DNA of 41,541 bases from Rahnella perminowiae (GTDB lineage Bacteria; Pseudomonadota; Gammaproteobacteria; Enterobacterales; Enterobacteriaceae): NCBI RefSeq assembly GCF_019049755.1, contig NZ_JAFMOS010000634.1, positions 1-41,541 on the forward strand, in the 5' to 3' direction. Below the pieces are notes generated by a model. It searched no databases, was not told where the DNA came from, and saw only the letters and a list, made by a program, of their open reading frames with translations. Position numbers and translations under genes: made by a program. Of this stretch, positions 9,043 to 19,547 are shown piece by piece; the first letter of the stretch is position 1, and each line of letters opens with the position of its first letter.

Positions 9043-10009
9043 TTACCCCAACCCGCTGATTGAGCAACGTGCCGATCCGCATATCTGGCTGCACAGCGAC
9101 GGAAACTATTACTTTATCGCATCAGTACCTGAATATGACCGGCTGGAGATCCGCCGCTCGTCAACGCTGACAGGGCTTGCTCAAGCTCCGGCTACCCTCG
9201 TCTGGCACAAGCCAGATACCGGCCCGATGAGTGCGCTGATCTGGGCACCGGAGTTGCATTTCATCGACGGACAATGGGTCATTTACTATGCGGCCGCCCC
9301 GTCACAAGAAATTGTCGATGGCTTATTCCAGCACAGAATGTATGCGCTGGTTTGTGAGGATGCTGATCCGCTCAGCGGAACCTGGCAGGAGAAAGGTCAG
9401 ATCCAGACCCCGATTGACAGTTTTTCGCTCGATGCCACTCATTTTGAGCATCAGGGCAAAAGCTATTATCTGTGGGCTCAAAAAGACCCAACAATTCGCG
9501 GAAACTCCAATTTATATCTGGCTGAAATGGAAAACCCGTGGACGCTGAAATCACCGCCCGTCATGCTCAGTAAGCCTGAACTGGACTGGGAAACTATCGG
9601 TTTTTGGGTTAACGAAGGGCCGGCCGTGATCAAACATGGTGATAAAATTTTCATCACCTATTCCGCCAGCGCTACCGACGAAAATTACTGTATCGGCCTT
9701 CTTACCGCAGATATCAACAGCAACCTGATGGATCCGGCGAGCTGGCATAAATCCCAGCGTCCGGTATTCAGTACTCAGGCGCAGAACCGGCAGTTCGGCC
9801 CTGGTCATAACAGCTTCACCCGTAATGAACAGGGCGAAGATGTGCTGGTGTATCACGCCCGCAATTACACCGAAATTGAGGGTGATCCGCTGTACGACCC
9901 GAACCGACATACGCGCATTAAAACCTTCCGCTGGGACGAGAATGGCATGCCCGATTTCGGAGAACCCGCCGCCGATAACCGTCCGCTGACGTTACAAAAA
10001 CAGCACTGA
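9035..10009 (+). CDS. Glycoside hydrolase family 43 enzyme (probable alpha-L-arabinofuranosidase or beta-xylosidase)
   Basis: This is a 324-residue, five-bladed beta-propeller-type hydrolase expected to cleave arabinose- or xylose-containing oligosaccharides. The three GH43 acidic residues can be placed: base Asp14 in RADPHIW, pKa-tuning Asp133 in SLDATHF, and acid Glu194 in WVNEGPAV. The GPGHNS motif (His258) near the C-terminus is also typical. No signal peptide is seen, so it should act in the cytoplasm on what the overlapping symporter imports. The ADPHIW/VPEYDRLEIRRS opening resembles exo-acting arabinofuranosidases, which I favour over beta-xylosidase. The protein is much shorter than YagH-type two-domain xylosidases and consists of the catalytic domain only. 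Confidence 0.85.
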   Translation: MSNYPNPLIEQRADPHIWLHSDGNYYFIASVPEYDRLEIRRSSTLTGLAQAPATLVWHKPDTGPMSALIWAPELHFIDGQWVIYYAAAPSQEIVDGLFQHRMYALVCEDADPLSGTWQEKGQIQTPIDSFSLDATHFEHQGKSYYLWAQKDPTIRGNSNLYLAEMENPWTLKSPPVMLSKPELDWETIGFWVNEGPAVIKHGDKIFITYSASATDENYCIGLLTADINSNLMDPASWHKSQRPVFSTQAQNRQFGPGHNSFTRNEQGEDVLVYHARNYTEIEGDPLYDPNRHTRIKTFRWDENGMPDFGEPAADNRPLTLQKQH

Positions 10010-10017
10010 CAAAAAGC

Positions 10018-10054
10018 AAAAAGCCCGGACCATGAAAATGTACCGGGCTTTTTT
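10018..10054 (+). terminator. Rho-independent terminator after the GH43 gene
   Basis: An 8-bp stem, AAGCCCGG (10021-10028) with CCGGGCTT (10043-10050), is followed by a run of T residues to 10054. It starts 9 bp after the GH43 stop codon. An A-run on the left side means it could also stop ampE transcripts arriving from the other direction. Confidence 0.88.
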
Positions 10055-10094
10055 AATGCGCTAAGCGTCACAAAATAGTGGATGGCAAAATGCG

Positions 10095-10949
10095 CTAAAT
10101 CAGGGTGCCATAAATCGTCAGCAGTGCCACAACCACCAGAATGATCATCGTCACTTTACGTGCGAGACTCACGGCCGCACGAGGCGTCTGTACCGGATCA
10201 GTATGCGGGTCACGCGCCAGAGAGAACTGCGCCAGCCGTGTTAAGACCTGATATTGTGAGGAATGAATATCGCCTAACGAAGCAAACCAGGCCGGTAAGG
10301 CTTTTTCCCCGTGACCAAGCAATGCATAAGCAACGCCAGCCAGACGAACCGGGATCCAGTCGAGAATATGCAGCAGTGCATCCACCCCGGACTGGGAACG
10401 TTTCAGTGGTGGCATGTGACGCGCCAGCCAGGTCTGATAACCCCGCAATACGGCATAACCGCCCAACGCTATCGGTCCGTAAGGCCCGCAGACCACGAAC
10501 CAGAACAACGGCCCGAGATAGTAGCGGTAGTTGATCCAGAGAAGTGCATTTTGCAGCTCTCTCAGACGGGCTTCTTCACTGCAATCTGTTGGCAGCCCAT
10601 GGATCAAGGCCAGCTCTTCTGCCATTTCCTTACAGGCATCGACATCACCCTGACGGGCTGACTTAAGGTAGGCACGGTAATGCTTGCGCTTGATGCCAGC
10701 GCCAATGCACAGCAGGCATAAAATCACCCATAAGATCAGCGTTGGCACACCGAAGAAGAGCCCCTGCACAGCACGCAATACTCCCCCGATTATCACCATC
10801 CAGATAATCATGATGGCCAGGGTTTTAGCCAGAGAAGCCTGCCGGCCGCGGCGAAAAATCACCTCAAACCGATGATCCAACTGCCAGTGTTCACCCAGTT
10901 TGAATAAGCGTTCCCAAGCCAGCACCAGAAGCAAAGTAAATAACGTCAT
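10095..10949 (-). CDS. ampE: Inner-membrane regulatory signalling protein AmpE
   Basis: AmpE is a polytopic inner-membrane protein encoded with AmpD. It is linked to beta-lactamase regulation and cell-wall recycling, though its biochemical role is unsettled. The product is 284 residues, the same as E. coli AmpE. It opens with [22 protein letters not shown]. Hydrophobic segments lie near residues 1-14, 43-80, 145-170 and at the C-terminus. The start ATG is 59 bp after the ampD stop, so the genes are a likely operon without overlap. No ampC or ampR is in the window. Confidence 0.93.
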   Translation of the reverse strand: MTLFTLLLVLAWERLFKLGEHWQLDHRFEVIFRRGRQASLAKTLAIMIIWMVIIGGVLRAVQGLFFGVPTLILWVILCLLCIGAGIKRKHYRAYLKSARQGDVDACKEMAEELALIHGLPTDCSEEARLRELQNALLWINYRYYLGPLFWFVVCGPYGPIALGGYAVLRGYQTWLARHMPPLKRSQSGVDALLHILDWIPVRLAGVAYALLGHGEKALPAWFASLGDIHSSQYQVLTRLAQFSLARDPHTDPVQTPRAAVSLARKVTMIILVVVALLTIYGTLI

Positions 10950-11008
10950 CGATTGTCACTCTCTCTTAATACATTACCCATGTAAAACAGATACCGAAGC
11001 CCGGTTAA

Positions 11009-12569
<1,561 letters not shown>

Positions 12570-12579
12570 TCATTTCGCT

Positions 12580-12609
12580 GTTGCCCCCGGATTCCTTTTC
12601 AGGGGCAAC
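12580..12609 (+). other. Hairpin after nadC, in the nadC-ppdD gap
   Basis: A perfect 8-bp stem, GTTGCCCC with GGGGCAAC, lies 10 bp after the nadC stop. No T-run follows directly, so it is a poor intrinsic terminator and may mark the mRNA 3' end after trimming. The remaining 250 bp up to ppdD hold no recognisable gene or convincing promoter. Confidence 0.5.
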
Positions 12610-12860
12610 ACGACGTCTTTCGCTCTATTTCATCTTGCCGTACTACCCTCACATTCTCTCCTTCTGACCACCATCACTTTTTTCATTTCATCTTTGTTGT
12701 TGCGAGTCCTCGCGCAAAAATTTTGACTGCCTTGCTGGCGGACATATTTATCCTGGAAGATATCGTGGAAAAGCCAGAAATGGCACTGGAGTCAGGTTTT
12801 TTCTCCGTTTAATTTGCTGCCTGAGAAACGACAACGCAGCCTTACGAAACGGAGAACGTC

Positions 12861-13307
12861 ATGAACCGGCAACAAGGATTTACCCTCATTGAACTGATGG
12901 TGGTGATCGCGATTATTGCGATCCTCAGTGCCATCGGCATACCCGCGTACCAGAGCTATATCCAGAAAGCAGCCATGACAGACATGCTGCAAACCATGGT
13001 GCCCTACAAAACCGGTGTCGAACTGTGCGTCATAGATACGGGGGCGCTGACAAATTGCAACGCCGGTAGTCAGGGCATTCCGGCAACGACCACCAGTCGC
13101 TATGTCAGCCAGATCCAGGTTAATTCCGGTGTAATTTCACTGACCGGTCAGCAGGCACTGGATGGCCTCAGTGTTGTGATGACGCCGGTTCCGGATAACC
13201 AGGCGGGAGGTATTACATGGAGCAGAATCTGCAACAATGCCGGTAATACCTCGATGGTTGAAGCTTGCGAAAGCATTTTCCGCTTTGACACCACAGGAGC
13301 GCCATAA
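12861..13307 (+). CDS. ppdD: Type IV prepilin (major pilin-like PpdD)
   Basis: This is a 148-residue type IV pilin subunit. The short leader MNRQQG is followed by the prepilin peptidase site G6|F7 and the class signature FTLIELMVVIAIIAILSAIGIPAY. Glu5 of the mature pilin is present. The C-terminal part carries four cysteines (near residues 53, 62, 116 and 128) that could form disulfides. It follows E. coli PpdD through KAAMTDMLQTMVPYKT, ALDGLSVVMTP and the ACESIFRFD end. The start ATG is preceded by CGGAG. Its stop overlaps the hofB start by one base (TAATG). The rest of the pilus machinery is outside the window. Confidence 0.93.
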   Translation: MNRQQGFTLIELMVVIAIIAILSAIGIPAYQSYIQKAAMTDMLQTMVPYKTGVELCVIDTGALTNCNAGSQGIPATTTSRYVSQIQVNSGVISLTGQQALDGLSVVMTPVPDNQAGGITWSRICNNAGNTSMVEACESIFRFDTTGAP

Positions 13308-14803
13308 TGAGCGATACCCCCCTGCGCCCAGAGTCTCCATCCATTAACGACCGCCTGCAAAGTGAAGCGTCACTTGAAGCATTGTGTCAGCGCTACAAAG
13401 CCGTTGTGTTGCATCGCGACCACCAGATGCTTCATGTTGCATGCCATGAAACAGAGGCAGATTCTGAGGCGTTAAGTCAGGTACTGCGCTTTGCCACCGG
13501 CTTAAAAGTGCAACTTGAACGCTGGCCACAAACGCGGCTGGAACAAGCTATGGAGCAAGGCAGTTCAGAAATAAAGGAAAATATCGCTGCAGAAAAACCG
13601 TTATCGCCCGCAGAAACGGATGAAAGCAATGAGCTGAATAATCAGAGTGATGCGCCAGTCATTAACATCCTCAATCAGATACTCAGACTGGCAATCACCC
13701 GCAGGGCATCTGATATACATTTTGAGCCCTACGAGCACAGTTTCCGGGTTCGTATGCGAATTGACGGAGTATTGCAGGAAGTGCCCGGTCCTGAATTTTC
13801 GATGGCAGCCGGGGTATGCGCGCGACTGAAGATTATGGGACAGCTGAATGTGGCTGAACGACGGCTACCACAAGATGGCCAGCTCTCAGTCATGCTGCAA
13901 AAGCAGAGATACTCCATGAGAGTATCTTCCCTGCCGACCCTGCACGGAGAGAAAATCGTGCTGCGCATTCTGCACATGACTCAGCAGGATCTCTCTATGT
14001 CGCAACTGGGTTTTACGCCACGAGACCTGGACTTTTTCAAAACCGCACTGAAGCATCCACAAGGTTTAATTCTGGTCACCGGCCCGACAGGCAGTGGAAA
14101 AACGGTAACGCTTTACAGCGGCCTTCGTCACCTGAATGCTATCTCCCGCAATATCTGCAGCGTGGAAGATCCGATTGAGATCCCGGTCAGTGGCATCAAT
14201 CAGACGCAGATTAACAGCAAAACAGATCTTAGTTTTGCCAGCGTCCTGCGTGCCTTATTACGTCAGGATCCTGATGTCATTATGGTTGGCGAAATCAGAG
14301 ACAAAGAAACAGCCGAAATCGCCGTAAAGGCAGCGCAAACCGGGCATCTGGTCCTCTCAACCCTCCACACTAATTCTACCTGCGAAACACTGACCCGCCT
14401 CCGACAGATGGGGATTGAAGGTTTCCATATTGCCGCCAGTTTGCGTCTTGTGATTGCCCAGCGGCTGGTACGAAAATTGTGCCCGCATTGCCGCAAACCG
14501 CACATGTCGCTGGTTGAAAAAAGTGCTGATGGCATAAGCGGCCACATACCTTTATGGCTGCCTGCAGGATGCCATCAATGCTTTTCAGGCTATTACGGGC
14601 GTACCGGTATTTATGAAACGCTGAACATAACCCCCATGTTACAGCAGGCACTGGTGGCAGAGGCCAATGTGCATGAGCTGAGTAAAATTGCCCGGGAACA
14701 AGGGCAAAAGACATTGCATGAGGCCGGTATGTTGCTGGTCGAACAGGGGATCACCTCACTTGAAGAACTATATCGTGTTACCGGTGAGGGGGAAGGGGCA
14801 TGA
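13307..14803 (+). CDS. hofB: Type IV pilus / type II secretion assembly ATPase
   Basis: This is a GspE/PilB-family hexameric ATPase that powers pilin polymerisation at the inner membrane. The product is 498 residues, somewhat longer than E. coli HofB (about 461). It has a weak N-terminal domain followed by the core. The core includes RRASDIHFEPYEHSFRVRMR, Walker A GPTGSGKT at 259-266, and the Walker B region DPDVIMVGEIRD at 321-332. The His box QTGHLVLSTLHTN follows. A zinc-binding tetracysteine is made by C392, C395, C422 and C425. All catalytic motifs are intact, so the gene looks functional. It overlaps ppdD by one base and hofC by four (ATGA). Confidence 0.93.
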   Translation: MSDTPLRPESPSINDRLQSEASLEALCQRYKAVVLHRDHQMLHVACHETEADSEALSQVLRFATGLKVQLERWPQTRLEQAMEQGSSEIKENIAAEKPLSPAETDESNELNNQSDAPVINILNQILRLAITRRASDIHFEPYEHSFRVRMRIDGVLQEVPGPEFSMAAGVCARLKIMGQLNVAERRLPQDGQLSVMLQKQRYSMRVSSLPTLHGEKIVLRILHMTQQDLSMSQLGFTPRDLDFFKTALKHPQGLILVTGPTGSGKTVTLYSGLRHLNAISRNICSVEDPIEIPVSGINQTQINSKTDLSFASVLRALLRQDPDVIMVGEIRDKETAEIAVKAAQTGHLVLSTLHTNSTCETLTRLRQMGIEGFHIAASLRLVIAQRLVRKLCPHCRKPHMSLVEKSADGISGHIPLWLPAGCHQCFSGYYGRTGIYETLNITPMLQQALVAEANVHELSKIAREQGQKTLHEAGMLLVEQGITSLEELYRVTGEGEGA

Positions 14804-16020
14804 AAACTGAGGGTGACACACCTCATTCCTGGCGACTCTATCGCTGGCAGGCTATCGACACACAGGGAAGTATTCAGCAAGATCACTGTATTGAGCTGGA
14901 TAAGGCCAGAATTTATCCGCAGCTTTTTGCGGCCGGTTTGCAACCCCTTAAAATCACTATGAAACAACGACTGGGAAAGCGTTTCTGGAAAAATCAGGAA
15001 CGTGTTGCGTTCATCAGGCAACTTGCAACGCTGCTACAAGCCGGGTTACCACTGGTGAATGGCCTGACCTTGCTGGCCAATGAACACCCGAAACCCGCGT
15101 GGCATTGTGTATTGTTAAATATCGCGAAAGGCGTTCGCGAAGGAAAACCGTTATCGGTCACACTGAATTATTATCCGGATGTTTTTCCAGATATTTACAG
15201 GCAGATAATTTCCATTGGTGAACTCACGGGACAACTGGACAAATGCTGTCTGCAACTGGCCGCTCAACAGGAACAACAGGCTGAACTAAGAAGCAAAGTG
15301 AAAAAAGCACTGCGGTATCCTCTGATTGTCAGCCTGATCGCGATAGTGGTCACGTTGCTCATGCTGACTTTAGTGTTGCCTGAGTTTGCCAAAATTTATG
15401 CTTCTTTTGATGCCGAACTCCCCTGGTTTACACGCATGCTGGTCGTTGCTTCTGATGCCATCCTCAACAGCGGCCCCTGGCTGGCGGGTATTTTGTCGCT
15501 TTTGTGTTTCGGCTACTGGCAGAAATTGCACCCGCTTAAGCATTGGAAACTACGCGAGCAGATGTTACTGCTCAGGCTACCTCTGACATCACGCCTGGTG
15601 ACAGACAGTTGCCTCAGCCAGATATTTCAAACGCTGGCAATGACACAGCAGGCTGGAATGACGTTAATTGCCGGGCTCACAGCAGCATCTGCATCAATGT
15701 CTAATCTGCATTTTCAGGCTGCACTGAACCACATACGCGAGCACATCATGCAAGGAACGCCGCTGCATAAAGCTTTTGTCCAGTCGCCACTGTTCCCGAC
15801 CTTATGTCATCAGCTGATAAAAATCGGTGAAGAATCAGGAGCGCTGGATGAGTTATTGCTGAAACTCGCACATCTGCATCGTGACAAAGCTAACTCGCTT
15901 GCGGACTCATTGTCACAAATGATTGAACCGATACTCATGGCTGTAATGGGAGTGATTGTTGGTGGACTGGTGATTGCGATGTATCTGCCCATTTTCCAAC
16001 TGGGTTCGGTGATGGGGTAA
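14800..16020 (+). CDS. hofC: Type IV pilus / type II secretion inner-membrane platform protein
   Basis: This is a PilC/GspF-family polytopic protein that forms the membrane platform for the HofB ATPase and the pilin. The product is 406 residues (E. coli HofC is about 400). It holds two tandem T2SF domains. The first is around residues 70-190 (FIRQLATLLQAGLPLVNGL). The second is around 270-395 (FQTLAMTQQAGMTLIAGL) with IKIGEESGALDELL. Hydrophobic helices lie near residues 170-190, 220-240 and 375-400. The start ATG overlaps the hofB stop by 4 bp, so this is the last gene of a ppdD-hofB-hofC operon. A perfect palindrome follows 23 bp later. Confidence 0.93.
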   Translation: MKTEGDTPHSWRLYRWQAIDTQGSIQQDHCIELDKARIYPQLFAAGLQPLKITMKQRLGKRFWKNQERVAFIRQLATLLQAGLPLVNGLTLLANEHPKPAWHCVLLNIAKGVREGKPLSVTLNYYPDVFPDIYRQIISIGELTGQLDKCCLQLAAQQEQQAELRSKVKKALRYPLIVSLIAIVVTLLMLTLVLPEFAKIYASFDAELPWFTRMLVVASDAILNSGPWLAGILSLLCFGYWQKLHPLKHWKLREQMLLLRLPLTSRLVTDSCLSQIFQTLAMTQQAGMTLIAGLTAASASMSNLHFQAALNHIREHIMQGTPLHKAFVQSPLFPTLCHQLIKIGEESGALDELLLKLAHLHRDKANSLADSLSQMIEPILMAVMGVIVGGLVIAMYLPIFQLGSVMG

Positions 16021-16043
16021 ACAGAGAGGTAAAAAACGGTGAA

Positions 16044-16071
16044 ATAGCGGCGAAACATGTTTCGCCGCTAT
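16044..16071. terminator. 28-bp perfect palindrome between hofC and guaC
   Basis: The 14-bp arms ATAGCGGCGAAACA and TGTTTCGCCGCTAT are exact reverse complements with no spacer between them. The palindrome sits between convergent genes, 23 bp after hofC and 13 bp before the end of guaC. On the minus strand a TTTTTT run follows about 7 bases later, so it probably ends guaC transcripts. On the plus strand no T-run follows, so for hofC it would act only as a 3' stabilising hairpin. Confidence 0.7.
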
Positions 16072-16084
16072 GACTGAATCGGGC

Positions 16085-17128
16085 TTATTTACTGCCAAAC
16101 AGACGATTTTCCTGTTCCGCGACACGGATAAAGGTTGTTCGCTTGGTCAGTTCTTTCAGACGCTCTGCACCGACATAAGTACAGGCAGAACGCAATCCAC
16201 CGAGAATGTCACGCACGGTGTTTTCAACCGGGCCACGCAAAGGCAATTTGACTGTTTTACCTTCTGCTGCGCGGTATTCAGCAACACCGCCAACGTGGCG
16301 TTTCATGGCAGACTCTGAACTCATGCCATAGAAGAGCATGAATTTTTCGCCATTCTCTTCAACGACGGTGCCTTCACATTCATCATGCGCAGCCAGCATG
16401 CCGCCAAGCATGACAAAATCAGCACCGCCACCGAACGCTTTTGCCACATCGCCAGGAACAGCACAACCGCCATCGCTGACAATCTGCCCGCCCAGACCAT
16501 GAGCAGCGTCAGCACATTCAATAACAGCGGAAAGCTGCGGATATCCCACACCGGTTTTTACGCGAGTCGTACATACCGACCCCGGACCGATGCCGACTTT
16601 TACGATGTCCGCGCCAGAGAGAATAAGCTCCTCCACCATTTCACCGGTCACCACGTTGCCCGCGCAAATGACTTTATCCGGGCAGGCTTCGCGTACACGT
16701 CGCAGGAAATCTACAAAGTGCTCGGAATAACCGTTAGCAACATCCAGACAAACAAACTTCAGCAGAGGCGATAAAGCAAGAATTTGCAGGGTCTTAACGA
16801 AATCAGCTTCTGACGTCCCGGTTGATACCATGACATTACGCAGCACGGATTCATCGGAGGACGTCACGAAAGCCTGCCACTGTTCTACGGTATAATGTTT
16901 GTGTACAGCCGTAAGCAGGCCAAAAGACGCCAGTACGGCCGCCATGCGGAATGTGCCAACAGTGTCCATGTTCGCGGCAATAATCGGGGTGCCGGACCAG
17001 TTGAAACCTGAGTGTTTAAAAGTGAATGTGCGCTCCAGTTCAACTTCGGAACGACTTTTGAGGGTAGAACGTTTTGGGCGGATGAGTACGTCTTTAAAAC
17101 CTAACTTCAAATCTTCTTCAATGCGCAT
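16085..17128 (-). CDS. guaC: GMP reductase
   Basis: GuaC reductively deaminates GMP to IMP with NADPH, balancing guanine and adenine nucleotides. The product is 347 residues from the ATG at 17128 ([20 protein letters not shown]), the same as E. coli. The catalytic cysteine Cys186 lies in [11 protein letters not shown]. The IMP dehydrogenase-like barrel motifs [19 protein letters not shown] and [13 protein letters not shown] are present. An upstream in-frame extension to 17170 has no family support. The gene is convergent with hofC and divergent from coaE. A possible promoter lies at 17204-17231. Confidence 0.96.
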   Translation of the reverse strand: MRIEEDLKLGFKDVLIRPKRSTLKSRSEVELERTFTFKHSGFNWSGTPIIAANMDTVGTFRMAAVLASFGLLTAVHKHYTVEQWQAFVTSSDESVLRNVMVSTGTSEADFVKTLQILALSPLLKFVCLDVANGYSEHFVDFLRRVREACPDKVICAGNVVTGEMVEELILSGADIVKVGIGPGSVCTTRVKTGVGYPQLSAVIECADAAHGLGGQIVSDGGCAVPGDVAKAFGGGADFVMLGGMLAAHDECEGTVVEENGEKFMLFYGMSSESAMKRHVGGVAEYRAAEGKTVKLPLRGPVENTVRDILGGLRSACTYVGAERLKELTKRTTFIRVAEQENRLFGSK

Positions 17129-17203
17129 GGCGTGTGAGTCCTGGTTTGGCGACGGGTCGCTAGGGTGCACGGCAAATTTTTACACACCCTTTCCAGTGGT
17201 TTT

Positions 17204-17231
17204 ATCATACACAGGAAAATGACAACGGCAA
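17204..17231 (-). promoter_or_regulatory. Predicted guaC promoter
   Basis: On the minus strand, TTGCCG (17231-17226) and TATGAT (17209-17204) are 16 bp apart. They lie about 75 bp upstream of the guaC start. Judged by eye from consensus match only. Confidence 0.45.
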
Positions 17232-17312
17232 GATGGCTTTTACAACCTCCATCACAGACTTTTGATTGTGCAGATTAATAATTTTTCTCATCAAAACCGG
17301 GAACACCACGGC

Positions 17313-17340
17313 TTGCACTTACTCATAATCTCTTTATCAT
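17313..17340 (+). promoter_or_regulatory. Predicted coaE promoter
   Basis: TTGCAC (17313-17318) and TATCAT (17335-17340) are 16 bp apart and end 30 bp before the coaE ATG. This would drive coaE-zapD-yacG. Judged by eye from consensus match only. Confidence 0.45.
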
Positions 17341-17370
17341 TTACCTAACGAATTTTATCAGAGCACCAAT

Positions 17371-17967
17371 ATGAGCTATATCGTTGCATTGACCGGAGGT
17401 ATCGGTAGTGGCAAAAGTACCGTTTCCGCAAGCTTCGCACACCACGGCGTAAGCATTGTCGATGCAGATGAGATTGCCCGTCAGGTTGTTGCACCCGGTG
17501 AACCCGCACTGGAAGAACTGCGTCAGCGATTTGGTGAAAGTATTATTTCCGCTGATGGCTCACTGAAACGTCCGGCGCTTCGTGAGCGAATTTTCAGCAA
17601 TGCTGATGAAAAAGAATGGGTTAATAAATTATTACACCCCATTATTCATGCCAGAACACAATATTTGATTGCTGAGGCGCAGACGCCGTACGTACTCTGG
17701 GTCGTACCGCTGCTGATTGAAAATGGATTACAGACGCAAGCGAACCGCGTTCTGGTCGTGGATGTAGAACCCCATATTCAGCTTTCCCGGACGATGTCGC
17801 GCGATGGTATCAGCCGCCAGCAGGCTGAAAGTATTATTGCTGCGCAGATCAGCCGTGAAAAACGTCTGGCCTGCGCGGATGACATTATTGATAACAGCGG
17901 TGATCCGAAATTAATTGAACCGCGTGTTGCCCAATTACATCACCGCTACCTGCAACTTGCGGTGTGA
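17371..17967 (+). CDS. coaE: Dephospho-CoA kinase
   Basis: CoaE phosphorylates the 3'-hydroxyl of the ribose in dephospho-CoA, the last step of coenzyme A synthesis. The product is 198 residues (E. coli CoaE is 206). The P-loop GGIGSGKST lies at residues 9-17. The acceptor-binding segment [11 protein letters not shown] follows, then the lid region ALRERIF and [11 protein letters not shown]. The motif [13 protein letters not shown] is a family hallmark. It is first in a plus-strand group with zapD (25 bp gap) and yacG. Confidence 0.95.
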   Translation: MSYIVALTGGIGSGKSTVSASFAHHGVSIVDADEIARQVVAPGEPALEELRQRFGESIISADGSLKRPALRERIFSNADEKEWVNKLLHPIIHARTQYLIAEAQTPYVLWVVPLLIENGLQTQANRVLVVDVEPHIQLSRTMSRDGISRQQAESIIAAQISREKRLACADDIIDNSGDPKLIEPRVAQLHHRYLQLAV

Positions 17968-17992
17968 GTAAACAGACAGGATATTGCCAAGC

Positions 17993-18745
17993 ATGACTGA
18001 TGTAGCTGCAACCGTTCTCTTTGAACATCCACTGAATGAGAAAATGCGTACCTGGCTTCGCATCGAGTTTTTATTGCAACAGATGCATTCCAACGCACAA
18101 CTCACTGATATCGCCTCTGCTCTGCTATTTTTTCGCACCGCTGCAGATTTATTGGATGTGCTGGAACGTGGTGAAGTTCGCACCGATTTACTGAAAGAGC
18201 TTGAACGCCAGCAGCAAAAATTGTCTCAATGGAAAGATGTCCCGGGCGTTGATTTAGTCAGGATCGAAGGACTGCGCGCTGAGCTTAAGCAATGCGCATC
18301 GGTATTAATGAAAGCTCCACGCATAGGTCAAGCCCTGAAGGAGGATCGTCTGGTCGCGCTGGTTCGCCAACGTCTGAGTATCCCGGGCGGGTGCTGCAGC
18401 TTTGATTTGCCGACACTGCATATCTGGCTTCATCTGGCACAGTCACAACGTGATCGTGAAGTGCAAAACTGGCTCGAAACTCTGGCTCCGCTGAATAATT
18501 CGCTGATGATGGTACTGGATCTGATCCGTCAGTCTGGCGCGTTTCGTAATCAAATCAGTTTGAATGGATTTTTCCAGGACAACGCGGAAGGCGCAGATCT
18601 GTTACGATTACGGCTCTCGATGGAAAACCAGCTTTATCCGCAAGTATCCGGGCATAAAACCCGTTATGCCATTCGCTTTTTACCCCTCGACAGTGAACAT
18701 GGCGTGGTTCCCGCGCGACTGAATTTTGAACTTGCCTGCTGCTAG
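17993..18745 (+). CDS. zapD: Z-ring stabilising protein ZapD (YacF)
   Basis: ZapD is a cytoplasmic dimer that binds the FtsZ C-terminal tail and bundles protofilaments at the division ring. The product is 250 residues from the ATG at 17993 (E. coli is 247). It follows the family through [20 protein letters not shown], the conserved [17 protein letters not shown] segment, [19 protein letters not shown], and the C-terminal NFELACC. A TTG three codons upstream is in frame but sits only two bases after the AGGA, so I prefer the ATG. Its partner ftsZ lies 6 kb away in the dcw cluster. Confidence 0.93.
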   Translation: MTDVAATVLFEHPLNEKMRTWLRIEFLLQQMHSNAQLTDIASALLFFRTAADLLDVLERGEVRTDLLKELERQQQKLSQWKDVPGVDLVRIEGLRAELKQCASVLMKAPRIGQALKEDRLVALVRQRLSIPGGCCSFDLPTLHIWLHLAQSQRDREVQNWLETLAPLNNSLMMVLDLIRQSGAFRNQISLNGFFQDNAEGADLLRLRLSMENQLYPQVSGHKTRYAIRFLPLDSEHGVVPARLNFELACC

Positions 18746-18754
18746 GAGTTGCAA

Positions 18755-18952
18755 ATGGACCCTGAAATTATTGAAGTAAATTGCCCGACCTGTCAGAAAA
18801 TCGTGGTTTGGGGTGAACAAAGCCCTTACCGCCCTTTTTGTTCCAAGCGTTGTCAGCTCATTGATCTCGGCGAATGGGCCGATGAAGAGAAACGCATTCC
18901 AAGTAAGGGGGATGTGAATGATCTGGATGACTGGAGTGAAGAAGAGATTTAA
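18755..18952 (+). CDS. yacG: DNA gyrase inhibitor YacG (zinc-ribbon protein)
   Basis: YacG is a small zinc protein that in E. coli binds GyrB and inhibits DNA gyrase. The product is 65 residues, the E. coli length. The four zinc-binding cysteines are in CPTC (9-12 region) and CSKRC, followed by [17 protein letters not shown] and an acidic tail ending DWSEEEI. The ATG at 18755 has AGGAG seven bases upstream. An in-frame TTG at 18749 overlaps that ribosome binding site and is not used here. It lies 9 bp after zapD, so it is the last gene of the coaE-zapD-yacG group. Confidence 0.94.
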   Translation: MDPEIIEVNCPTCQKIVVWGEQSPYRPFCSKRCQLIDLGEWADEEKRIPSKGDVNDLDDWSEEEI

Positions 18953-18967
18953 TCCGTACAGCATATA

Positions 18968-18992
18968 AAAAGGAGCTCCGGCCCCTTTTTAT
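18968..18992. terminator. Short hairpin between convergent yacG and mutT
   Basis: The sequence AAAAAGG, a 10-base GC-rich interior, then CCTTTTT, forms a stem flanked by A and T runs on opposite sides. It could end transcription in both directions between yacG and mutT. The stem is short in GC pairs, so this is moderate evidence. Confidence 0.5.
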
Positions 18993-19032
18993 ACGCTTTC
19001 GAATTGTGTATACCATTGAATTCCAGGCGTAA

Positions 19033-19434
19033 TCAGTACTGATTATTCTTGAGGGCGGTAACAATCCCTTCATTGGCGGGAGGAAACTCCTCCTCTTTCA
19101 AACCGGCCTGCGCAACCCAGCGCTTCGGCTGCCCTTCTTTGCCATACGGCTCGCCCTGCCAGTCTTCTACCAGAAAAAAATAGAGCGTAATAATACGATC
19201 CGGAAACCGGTGCTCCAACGTTTTCAGCAACACAGGAGATTTAGCATCTATGCCGACCTCTTCCTGTAGCTCGCGAATAACGGCCTGTTCCGGTGTTTCG
19301 CCCGCTTCAATCTTACCGCCCGGAAACTCCCAGAACCCGGCCATATGTGATGATGCATCGCGCTGAGTGATAAAGATTTCTTTGCTGGCATTCCGGATAA
19401 TGCCTGCTGCGATATTAAGTTGTTTAAGCGCCAC
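19033..19434 (-). CDS. mutT: 8-oxo-dGTP diphosphatase MutT
   Basis: MutT hydrolyses 8-oxo-dGTP to the monophosphate, preventing its incorporation opposite adenine and A:T to C:G mutations. The product is 133 residues (E. coli is 129). The full Nudix box GX5EX7REUXEEXGU is present from G40 to I62 (GKIEAGETPEQAVIRELQEE). The C-terminal FPPANE motif is typical of MutT. The start is a GTG at 19434; no nearby ATG gives the family N-terminus. It lies downstream of secA on the same strand, after a strong terminator, so it probably needs its own promoter. Confidence 0.94.
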   Translation of the reverse strand: MALKQLNIAAGIIRNASKEIFITQRDASSHMAGFWEFPGGKIEAGETPEQAVIRELQEEVGIDAKSPVLLKTLEHRFPDRIITLYFFLVEDWQGEPYGKEGQPKRWVAQAGLKEEEFPPANEGIVTALKNNQY

Positions 19435-19483
19435 AGTTCCACCTATCCGCTGACTACATTGACTGTTGTTATGAGGACTATTT

Positions 19484-19516
19484 AGCCAAAAATAAAGGCG
19501 GCAATTAAGCCGCCTT
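19484..19516 (-). terminator. Rho-independent terminator of secA
   Basis: On the minus strand the stem AAGGCGGC / GCCGCCTT (19516-19509 with 19502-19495, 6-base loop) is followed by TATTTTTGG. It lies 31 bp after the secA stop codon and before mutT, matching a terminator for secM-secA mRNA. Confidence 0.85.
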
Positions 19517-19547
19517 CAAGATTAACACGATGACTTAGCCGGAGATG

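Noticed and set aside
12781-12797. A possible sigma54 promoter (TGGCAC...) ahead of ppdD
   Set aside because: The -12 element lacks the required GC at the right distance (AG is found instead).
17984-17992. TTG start for zapD
   Set aside because: It is only two bases from the putative ribosome binding site; the ATG at 17993 is more plausible.
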